Positions 1 to 4,691 of a stretch of DNA of 8,465 nt are shown one piece after another. A program made the position numbers and the translations under genes. The notes under the pieces were generated by a model. The model had not been told where the DNA came from. It saw only the letters and a list, made by a program, of their open reading frames with translations, and did no database searches. Each line of letters starts with the position of its first letter. The stretch's first letter is position 1. The stretch is from Gammaproteobacteria bacterium (lineage in GTDB: Bacteria; Pseudomonadota; Gammaproteobacteria; HK1): contig JABDQX010000338.1 of the NCBI GenBank assembly GCA_013042035.1, positions 1-8,465 of the forward strand. The letters run 5' to 3'.

Positions 1-1016
1 GCCACCGACAGCTCCAGGTGCTCCGGGGCAATGCGGTTGACGATACGGGCCGCTTCATCCAGGTCCCTAACCGCAATCAGCGCGCCTCGGTTGCCGAGAG
101 AAGTACGAATGATCTCGGCTCTGGTCATGGTCGGCAGCAATCGCCGGATGGACGACGCCACGCGATCAAGAAATGCCCTGTCGGGAGACAGTAGAAGCGC
201 GCGCGCGTCTTCGTCGTGTTCCGCCTGGGAAAATAGATCCATGGCGATCCAATCACTGTCGGTATCCCCATCGCAAACCACTACGATCTCCGAGGGACCG
301 GCCACCATGTCAATGCCTACCGCGCCGAATACCATACGTTTTGCCGCTGCCACATAGGCATTGCCGGGACCGACGATCTTGTCCACGCGCGGGACGGAGG
401 CCGTCCCATAGGCAAGCGCCGCGATGGCCTGTGCCCCGCCAATGGTGATCACGTGCTTCACACCCGCGATCCACGCCGCGGCCAGGACCATGTCATTCAA
501 CTCGCTATCCGGGGCCGGCACCACCATGACGAGCTCGGCAACTCCAGCCACCTTGGCCGGGATGGCGTTCATCAAGACCGAGGAGGGATAGGCCGCCTTG
601 CCGCCGGGAACATACAACCCCACGCGCTCGATGGGCGTAATCCGTTGTCCCAGGGTTACGCCGCTTTCCTCGTATCGCCATGATTGTTGTTTCTGGTGCT
701 CGTGATACGCGCGGATACGCCCGGCGGCGTTCTCCAGGGCTGTGCGTTGTTCAGCATCGATAGCGGCATGAGCGCTCGACAGACGCGATGCCGGTAGAAT
801 TAATTCACCACAGTCGGCAACTTCGCGCCGGTCGAAGCGATTGGTATATTCGCGGAGCGCTTCATCTCCTCGCTGCCGTATGTCCGCGACGATATCGCCA
901 GTGGCGCGCTCAACTGCCCGGTCTCCATCTCCGTCAAAGGACGTAAGACCAGCAAGACGTTCCTCGAAATCATCCCGTGTGCTGTCGAGGTGGGGAATGG
1001 CGACTGAATTCGGCAT
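1..1016 (-). CDS. hisD: Histidinol dehydrogenase, 3' end beyond window
   Basis: Zinc enzyme that oxidises L-histidinol to L-histidine in two NAD-dependent steps, the last reactions of cytoplasmic histidine synthesis. The reverse strand reads openly from ATG at 1016 to the window edge, about 338 residues of the usual 430 or so. Visible family blocks are YVPGGKAAYPSSVLMNAIPA near residue 135, GGAQAIAALAYGT, the GPGNAYVAAAKR nucleotide-binding block, SQAEHDEDAR around 263-272, and PEHLEL at 331-336. By comparison with E. coli HisD, Gln264 and His267 should be zinc ligands and Glu332/His333 the catalytic pair. The remaining Asp and His zinc ligands lie in the missing C-terminus. The start is fixed by AGGAGGT nine bases upstream. 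In many beta- and gammaproteobacteria hisG lies directly upstream; here the upstream DNA is a mobile element and no hisG is seen. Identification is certain from family motifs; the promoter is unknown. Confidence 0.97.
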   Translation of the reverse strand, partial: MPNSVAIPHLDSTRDDFEERLAGLTSFDGDGDRAVERATGDIVADIRQRGDEALREYTNRFDRREVADCGELILPASRLSSAHAAIDAEQRTALENAAGRIRAYHEHQKQQSWRYEESGVTLGQRITPIERVGLYVPGGKAAYPSSVLMNAIPAKVAGVAELVMVVPAPDSELNDMVLAAAWIAGVKHVITIGGAQAIAALAYGTASVPRVDKIVGPGNAYVAAAKRMVFGAVGIDMVAGPSEIVVVCDGDTDSDWIAMDLFSQAEHDEDARALLLSPDRAFLDRVASSIRRLLPTMTRAEIIRTSLGNRGALIAVRDLDEAARIVNRIAPEHLELSV

Positions 1017-1025
1017 AATTTAAAG

Positions 1026-1032
1026 ACCTCCT
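1026..1032 (-). promoter_or_regulatory. Ribosome-binding site of hisD
   Basis: On the minus strand this reads AGGAGGT, a near-perfect Shine-Dalgarno sequence, nine bases before ATG at 1016. It supports that start. The target duplication of the adjoining insertion element begins at 1035-1038, so the insertion stopped just short of destroying this site. Confidence 0.85.
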
Positions 1033-1038
1033 ACCTAA

Positions 1039-1213
1039 TTCTACTTTGTCACTTTTCAATCAATGCCTCGCTGCACCTGATTTTTTGGTTAAATAGGGGG
1101 CTGTCATTTCGAGCGAAGCGAGAAATCCTGTAGTTAAAAACCTCTACTGGACTCAAAGATCTCTCCCTACGGTCGAGATGACAAGGGCCAGTGTGTAATG
1201 TGACAAAGTAGAA
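1039..1213. mobile_element. MITE-like element with 14-bp TIRs and CTAA duplication
   Basis: A 175-bp non-coding element. The left end TTCTACTTTGTCAC (1039-1052) is the exact reverse complement of the right end GTGACAAAGTAGAA (1200-1213). The four bases directly outside each end are identical, CTAA at 1035-1038 and at 1214-1217, which is what a target-site duplication looks like. CTAA fits the YTAR target known for the IS5 group of the IS5 family, but I do not recognise the ends as those of a named element. There is no transposase, so movement would need one supplied in trans. A second, off-centre palindrome (1102-1183) sits inside. The element separates hisD from whatever formerly preceded it and now forms most of the hisD leader. 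Confidence 0.8.
1102..1183. repeat. Nested imperfect palindromic repeat
   Basis: The left arm begins TGTCATTTCGAGCGAAGCGA (from 1102) and the right arm ends GGTCGAGATGACA (to 1183); the arms run about 26 bases each and pair imperfectly around a spacer of about 30 bases. The sequence resembles a dispersed palindromic repeat seen in many bacterial genomes (TGTCATTYCGAGCGAAGCGAG type). Its centre (about 1142) differs from the centre of the surrounding element (1126), so it looks like a separate repeat that entered the element or was captured by it. Transcribed, it would form a long hairpin in the hisD leader. Confidence 0.7.
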
Positions 1214-1506
1214 CTAACTGTTGCAACGTATTAACAACAAGGATAGCACCGATCCGGTTCGTGCGTGTAAACCCATGCGCCGAAATGGAAATCGATAAGG
1301 TTGAGCTGTATGCAAAACTCACCTTGCGCTCCCTAACTGGGTTAAAAATGTACTCAGAATGCTCATTGAATACGAACAAAATACGCCGCAATCCGGTATA
1401 TTCTTTTCCGGTAATCACCTAAAATCCCTCCGTGTGCATTTTTCCGTAACCTGCCTGTGTGAACCGGACCGTGCCTTGAAACATTTCAATCGGAACAGAA
1501 CCGGGC
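1214..1506. other. Gap between two mobile elements, no gene recognised
   Basis: About 290 bases lie between the two MITE-like elements. Short open frames exist on both strands (for example 1167-1418 minus and 1359-1658 plus), but they run into the repeats, have no recognisable family motif and no convincing ribosome-binding site. I see no remnant of hisG or livG here. The only item of note is one copy of the CCGTGT...TTTTTCC motif at 1430-1450. Confidence 0.5.
1430..1450 (+). repeat. CCGTGT-TTTTTCC motif, copy 1
   Basis: Reads CCGTGTGCATTTTTCCGTAA. It is similar to 2603-2625 and 6872-6893 but two bases shorter in the middle. All three copies are on the same strand and outside genes. Function unknown. 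Confidence 0.4.
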
Positions 1507-1509
1507 TTA

Positions 1510-1670
1510 GAGCCTGTTTGGTTAAAGTGATATCGGCTGCAAAAGCGGTAGAATCGGTCCATGATTTGCGCAAATTCTTGGCCAATAGTTCACTATTGAC
1601 CTCGAATTTGCGAAAAAATGGCCTCGATTTCCCACTTTTTCGCTACGATACCCTTTAACCAAACAGGCTC
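1510..1670. mobile_element. Foldback MITE-like element with TTA duplication
   Basis: A 161-bp element whose ends GAGCCTGTTTGGTTAAAG (1510-1527) and CTTTAACCAAACAGGCTC (1653-1670) are exact inverted repeats of 18 bp. It is flanked by TTA on both sides (1507-1509 and 1671-1673), a 3-bp duplication of the TNA type known for several IS5-family groups. Almost the whole element is palindromic: the apex CAATAGT-TC-ACTATTG at 1583-1598 lies at its exact centre, and the arms in between pair imperfectly. No coding capacity. It ends 20 bp before the livF start, so it probably cut livF off from its original promoter or upstream partner genes. Confidence 0.85.
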
Positions 1671-1690
1671 TTAAAGTCGCTGACGATCCA

Positions 1691-2440
1691 ATGCCTTCGG
1701 CCTCGCCCCCCCCACCTCTATCCATCCATGGCCTTTCCAGCCGCTACGGACGAATCCAGGCGCTGCGTGACATCGATCTCGTCATTTCGAAGGCAGAGAT
1801 TGTTACCTTGATCGGTGCCAATGGGGCGGGAAAGACGACATTGCTGATGACCATCTGTGGCAATCCCAGGGCAGCGACGGGAGAGATTCTCTTCAATGGA
1901 GAAGACATTACCCATCTGCCCACCCATGAAATCATTCGCCGAGGGATCGCGCTGGTGCCGGAAGGCCGGCGGATCTTTTCCCGCATGAGTGTATTGGAAA
2001 ACCTGCAAATGGGGTCGATATCTGTCCAGGGGCATAAGGATCCGGGGCATTATGATAGGGAAGAAGACCTGACGCGGGTTTTCGCGCGGTTTCCCATATT
2101 GAAGGAGCGGTGCCACCAGCGGGCCGGGACGCTTTCCGGGGGAGAGCAACAGATGCTGGCGATTGGCCGCGCACTCATGGGCCATCCACGGCTTTTGTTG
2201 TTGGATGAACCCTCCCTTGGTCTTGCGCCGATGTTGATGCAAAAAATTTTCAGCATCATTCAGGAAATTAACCAACAGGAGAAGATTGCGATTCTGTTGG
2301 TGGAGCAAAATGCCTACCATGCACTCAAGCTTGCCGGGCGGGGTTTTGTGCTGGCAAATGGACGCATGGTGATGTCCGGAACCGGTGATGAGCTTTTGGC
2401 CAGCGAGGCGGTGCGGGCCGCGTATCTGGAGGGGGTATGA
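1691..2440 (+). CDS. livF: Branched-chain amino acid-type ABC transporter ATP-binding protein
   Basis: Cytoplasmic ATPase subunit of a high-affinity amino acid importer of the Liv type, normally working with LivG, the LivH/LivM permeases and a periplasmic binding protein. Seen in the 249 residues: Walker A GANGAGKTT (42-50), a LivF-type VPEGRRIFSRMSVLENL block, ABC signature LSGGEQQ (148-154), Walker B LLLLDEPSLGLAP (Asp172, Glu173), and LLVEQN, where LivF proteins carry Gln at the H-loop position. All nucleotide-binding residues are present. It is slightly longer than the usual 235 or so because of a proline-rich N-terminus and a small insertion (QGHKDPGHYDREED) after the ENL block. No Shine-Dalgarno sequence precedes ATG 1691, and a foldback element ends 20 bp upstream. 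No other Liv gene is in the window, so it is an orphan here. UrtE (urea) is the closest alternative, but no urt genes are seen. Confidence 0.9.
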   Translation: MPSASPPPPLSIHGLSSRYGRIQALRDIDLVISKAEIVTLIGANGAGKTTLLMTICGNPRAATGEILFNGEDITHLPTHEIIRRGIALVPEGRRIFSRMSVLENLQMGSISVQGHKDPGHYDREEDLTRVFARFPILKERCHQRAGTLSGGEQQMLAIGRALMGHPRLLLLDEPSLGLAPMLMQKIFSIIQEINQQEKIAILLVEQNAYHALKLAGRGFVLANGRMVMSGTGDELLASEAVRAAYLEGV

Positions 2441-2481
2441 TTGTGGTGCGCACAATCCCAACCCGATACAGCCGGAACCAA

Positions 2482-2535
2482 GAGCGTGTTTGGTTGAAGC
2501 ACAATTCGGGTTTTGCATTTGCCGCCGTTGTGTTC
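2482..2535. repeat. Lone element end related to the 1510-1670 MITE
   Basis: GAGCGTGTTTGGTTGAAG at 2482-2499 differs from the end of the 1510-1670 element at only two of 18 positions. Just inside, GAAGCACAA (2496-2504) and TTGTGTTC (2528-2535) pair imperfectly, so the segment also folds back. No matching opposite end (CCAAACACGCTC) occurs nearby, so it is a partial or decayed copy. Confidence 0.5.
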
Positions 2536-2602
2536 AAAATTCCCACGATACAAAGAATACTTGCTGACGAGGGAGTGGGTATGGATAATTACCGTTCTGC
2601 CT

Positions 2603-2625
2603 CCGTGTGGAACTTTTTCCCGTAA
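2603..2625 (+). repeat. CCGTGT-AACTTTTTCC motif, copy 2
   Basis: Reads CCGTGTGGAACTTTTTCCCG then TAA. It is close to 6872-6893 and 1430-1450. It lies between genes; role unknown. Confidence 0.4.
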
Positions 2626-2650
2626 GCGGCTGATTCTTTGATGAGGCTAT

Positions 2651-2690
2651 TTTTCAGTAGGGCTATTTTCTGCTCATAATAGACTGAAAA
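2651..2690. other. Stem-loop upstream of the 65-residue gene
   Basis: TTTTCAGT (2651-2658) pairs with ACTGAAAA (2683-2690), and CTATT (2663-2667) with AATAG (2678-2682), giving 13 base pairs with a four-base bulge and a ten-base loop. It is AT-rich and has no following T-run on the plus strand, so it is not an obvious terminator for livF. It may be an operator, a leader structure or chance. Confidence 0.35.
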
Positions 2691-2755
2691 TCCGATTGAA
2701 AATAATGAATCCGGGGAAATTGCGCGCGAAACGGTAACTGATTGGGCGTTAAATT

Positions 2756-2760
2756 GGGAG
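2756..2760 (+). promoter_or_regulatory. Ribosome-binding site deciding a GTG start
   Basis: GGGAG lies eight bases before GTG at 2769. The in-frame ATG at 2742 has no comparable site, and the nine residues it would add look like translated leader. The GTG is therefore preferred. Confidence 0.6.
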
Positions 2761-2768
2761 TTAAACAA

Positions 2769-2966
2769 GTGAATCAAGAGTACTACGACAGCGTCGATAA
2801 AATGGAAAAAATGGGCGTAAGCAACGAATATATCCAAGGCTGGATAGGTGGCTATATCCAAAACCCGAAACGGGAAGAGCAGCGCGTCAACGAGGCATAC
2901 AATGCCGGTTACGAAGACGGCGAGAACAAAGAACAATCCAATTTCGGAAATTGGGTGGGAAAGTAG
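2769..2966 (+). CDS. Small acidic Gly/Tyr-rich hypothetical protein (65 aa)
   Basis: I do not recognise this family. The 65-residue product starts NQEYYDSVDKMEKMGV and carries two similar aromatic/glycine segments, YIQGWIGGYIQNP (about 22-34) and AYNAGYEDGENK (about 43-54), separated by a charged REEQR stretch. There is no signal peptide and no membrane segment, so it should be cytoplasmic. The codon pattern and composition look like a real gene. A ribosome-binding site precedes the GTG start and an intrinsic terminator follows 39 bases after the stop, so it is probably a single-gene transcript. The GY.AG style of short basic or acidic proteins such as ribosome modulation factor comes to mind, but the match is too loose to name it. 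Confidence 0.7.
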   Translation: MNQEYYDSVDKMEKMGVSNEYIQGWIGGYIQNPKREEQRVNEAYNAGYEDGENKEQSNFGNWVGK

Positions 2967-3005
2967 CCGCGATCACCAATGGTACTGTAGGACCGCGCTG
3001 TGGAG

Positions 3006-3027
3006 ATCCGGGTAAACCCGGATTTTT
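3006..3027 (+). terminator. Intrinsic terminator after the 65-residue gene
   Basis: ATCCGGG (3006-3012) and CCCGGAT (3017-3023) form a perfect 7-bp GC-rich stem with a TAAA loop, running into five Ts (3023-3027). It ends the transcript of the small upstream gene and isolates it from hslR. Confidence 0.88.
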
Positions 3028-3075
3028 ACGGTGGCAACCGTTCCAGGTGACCGAATCCGGCGAAACGCCTTCCGA

Positions 3076-3104
3076 ATTCCGGTCCGGCATGGTCGGGCCG
3101 GAAT
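3076..3104. other. GC-rich hairpin upstream of hslR
   Basis: ATTCCGGTCCG (3076-3086) pairs with CGGGCCGGAAT (3094-3104) over 11 positions (one G-T) around a seven-base loop. There is no T-run after it, so it is not a simple terminator. It lies 73 bases before the hslR start, in the stretch where the hslR promoter or leader should be. No clear -35/-10 pair could be assigned. Confidence 0.5.
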
Positions 3105-3176
3105 CGATTCCGATTGTCCGTTGCCAATTATCCAATCTCAATCACCCATTATTCATTCTAGTAGAGTAGCGTTCCC

Positions 3177-3587
3177 ATGGGGAATAGCGCCACACGGGAC
3201 AGCACCTCTCCCGAGAGTCAACGACTCGATAAATGGCTGTGGGCAGCCAGATTCTTCAAGACAAGAAACCTCGCCTCCGAGGCCATCTCCGGCGGAAAAG
3301 TGCATGTGGAAGAACAACGCGTCAAACCCGCCAGATTGGTTCGTTCCGGGACAAAGGTTCGAATCAGGCGCGGTCCCATGGAATGGGAAGTCATCGTACA
3401 GGGCATTTCAAAACAGCGCCGCCCCGCTCCCGAAGCCGTCCTGCTTTATCAGGAAACCCCGGAAAGCATCGCCAACCGGGAAAGCGCCACCGAACAGCGG
3501 AAAATGGAAAGGATCGAGCGTATACGGGGTGAGGGGAGACCCACCAAGCGGGACCGCCGGCGGTTGACGGAAATAAGCGGGCGATAG
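3177..3587 (+). CDS. hslR: Ribosome-associated heat shock protein Hsp15 (S4 domain)
   Basis: Hsp15 binds 50S subunits that still carry a nascent chain-tRNA after premature dissociation and helps recycle them. The 136-residue product matches the E. coli protein (133 residues) along its length: S4 RNA-binding domain at about 15-75 beginning RLDKWLWAARFFKTRNLASE, then GGKVHVEEQRVKPARLV, then the family-typical block QRRPAPEAVLLYQETPES near 80-98, then a basic tail rich in Arg and Lys (KRDRRRL). ATG 3177 gives a short unstructured N-terminus; its ribosome-binding site is weak. murB begins 30 bases after the stop with no terminator between, so the two are probably cotranscribed. Heat-shock control is known for E. 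coli hslR, but no sigma-32 promoter was recognised here. Confidence 0.95.
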   Translation: MGNSATRDSTSPESQRLDKWLWAARFFKTRNLASEAISGGKVHVEEQRVKPARLVRSGTKVRIRRGPMEWEVIVQGISKQRRPAPEAVLLYQETPESIANRESATEQRKMERIERIRGEGRPTKRDRRRLTEISGR

Positions 3588-3617
3588 CCCCTTGTTCGGA
3601 AAATCCTGAACAAAACA

Positions 3618-4691
3618 ATGCCGGAACTCCCCCTTCAAACCATCGCAAACGAGCTTGCCAAGGCGGTTGCCGTCGTGGCGACCAATGAACCGATGGCCCG
3701 CCATACCACCTTCAGGATCGGGGGTCCCGCGGATGTTTTTGCGATTGCGAAAACAACCGATGAATTGATTCATGCCGTCAATATCTGTAGAGAGTTTCAG
3801 GTTCCGTTTTTTCTGCTCGGTGCGGGCAGCAACATTCTTGTCTCGGATCGCGGTATTCGGGGTGTCACCATCAGGAACAAGAGTTCCGAATTTTCCCTGG
3901 ATGATGAATCGGCGGGTGACGAAGCAGTGGATAGCCGGTTCGTATTGGTCGACAGCGGCTATCCCATGCCAAAGTTTGTTGTGGATGTCAGTCAGTACGG
4001 GCTGACCGGTTGTGAATTTCTCCAATCCATCCCCGGAACCATGGGTGGGGGCGCGCGCCAGAATGTCAGGTTCAGAAACGCAAGGCAGTTCGACCAGTAC
4101 GATGGTTTGCGGGAAACCAGAAAAACCGACTGCTACTTGAGCGAATTCGTGGCGGATGTCGAAGTCCTTACCGGGCGCGGCGAACGAAAAACGCTGCTCA
4201 ATAGTGAGTGTGGCTTTACTTATACCGGTATTGATGCCGGCCGGCTTGAAAAAGATTCCCTGGTCATCACGCGGTTGCGCCTGAAGATGCAACGTGACTC
4301 GGTCGGCGCGGTCAGGGAACGGCTACAACAATACCGTACCTGGCGGGCGCGCCGGACGGCAATACTCTTCAACGCCGAGATCGCGCAACCCCAGGACGCA
4401 TTCACCGGCGCGCACGCTCGGCAACCTACCGGTGCGACGGCAGGTTGTGTTTTTTTCAATGTACCCAACGATCATAACCACCCCACGGGTCGGCTGATCG
4501 ATCTGTGCGGATTGAAAGGGCGCAGGATAGGAAACGCCGAAATATCACCCGCCCACGCGAACTACATCCTTAATCTTGGCGGGGCGAAGGCATCCGATGT
4601 CCGTGCGCTGATGGAACTGGCGAAGGATAAAGTATTCTCGCGATTCGGTGTCGAGCTGGTAGCGGAAGTCCAGCTTGTGGGGCAGTGGTAG
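3618..4691 (+). CDS. Divergent MurB-like FAD protein (UDP-N-acetylmuramate dehydrogenase family)
   Basis: MurB reduces UDP-GlcNAc-enolpyruvate to UDP-MurNAc in peptidoglycan synthesis. The 357 residues carry the FAD-binding blocks FRIGGPADVF (32-41), LLGAGSNILV (66-75) and SIPGTMGGG (137-145), and the C-terminal substrate domain GRLIDLCGLKGRRIG...SPAHANYILNLGGA...GVELVAEVQ. Several expected residues differ: the loop after Gly-Gly, normally like AVxMNAGAYG, reads GARQNVRFRNARQF and is followed by extra residues; the Tyr-Arg active-site pair is Tyr202-Thr203; the catalytic Ser is Cys277 in AGCVFFN. The final Glu350 is kept. Cys in place of Ser is known in some MurB proteins, but loss of the Arg is not usual. 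It could be a working variant, an inactive paralogue or an enzyme with another substrate, so I withhold murB as symbol. Stop TAG overlaps the next gene's start by one base. Confidence 0.85.
   Translation: MPELPLQTIANELAKAVAVVATNEPMARHTTFRIGGPADVFAIAKTTDELIHAVNICREFQVPFFLLGAGSNILVSDRGIRGVTIRNKSSEFSLDDESAGDEAVDSRFVLVDSGYPMPKFVVDVSQYGLTGCEFLQSIPGTMGGGARQNVRFRNARQFDQYDGLRETRKTDCYLSEFVADVEVLTGRGERKTLLNSECGFTYTGIDAGRLEKDSLVITRLRLKMQRDSVGAVRERLQQYRTWRARRTAILFNAEIAQPQDAFTGAHARQPTGATAGCVFFNVPNDHNHPTGRLIDLCGLKGRRIGNAEISPAHANYILNLGGAKASDVRALMELAKDKVFSRFGVELVAEVQLVGQW
4677..4682 (+). promoter_or_regulatory. Ribosome-binding site of the AAA ATPase, inside murB-like gene
   Basis: GTGGGG lies eight bases before GTG at 4691 but only two before the alternative GTG at 4685. 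Spacing favours 4691, which also gives the typical ATPase N-terminus HIESIRLRNFKSF. Confidence 0.5.

Larger units (their letters stand above)
2441..2768. other. Non-coding gap with repeat debris
   Basis: About 330 bases between livF and the next small gene, with no convincing coding frame. It holds a lone mobile-element end (2482-2535), one copy of the CCGTGT motif (2603-2625), a stem-loop (2651-2690), and the ribosome-binding site of the 65-residue gene. No clear terminator for livF is visible. Confidence 0.6.

Noticed and set aside
841..1023. Plus-strand open frame over the hisD start
   Set aside because: Antisense shadow of hisD; Arg/Ser-rich translation with no family features.
1167..1418. 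83-residue minus-strand open frame
   Set aside because: Starts in unrecognised spacer and ends inside the first MITE; no ribosome-binding site or motif. It is not a hisG remnant.
1359..1658. 99-residue plus-strand open frame
   Set aside because: Its second half is the foldback element read as protein, it lacks a ribosome-binding site, and it matches no known family.
1102..1670. CRISPR array
   Set aside because: Repeats are inverted and different from each other; there are no regularly spaced direct repeats or cas genes.
1718..2518. 266-residue minus-strand open frame opposite livF
   Set aside because: Antisense to an unmistakable LivF with all ABC motifs; translation is Gln/His/Pro-rich and meaningless.
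2742..2768. Upstream ATG for the 65-residue gene
   Set aside because: No ribosome-binding site before 2742, while GGGAG precedes GTG 2769 at ideal spacing.
4055..4140. Frameshift in the murB-like gene as cause of the odd loop
   Set aside because: The frame stays open and returns to clear MurB sequence (VADVEVLTGRGE) without a shift. A double compensating shift cannot be fully excluded but is not needed.
3408..4292. 294-residue minus-strand open frame opposite hslR and the murB-like gene
   Set aside because: The plus strand encodes recognisable Hsp15 and MurB blocks throughout this stretch.
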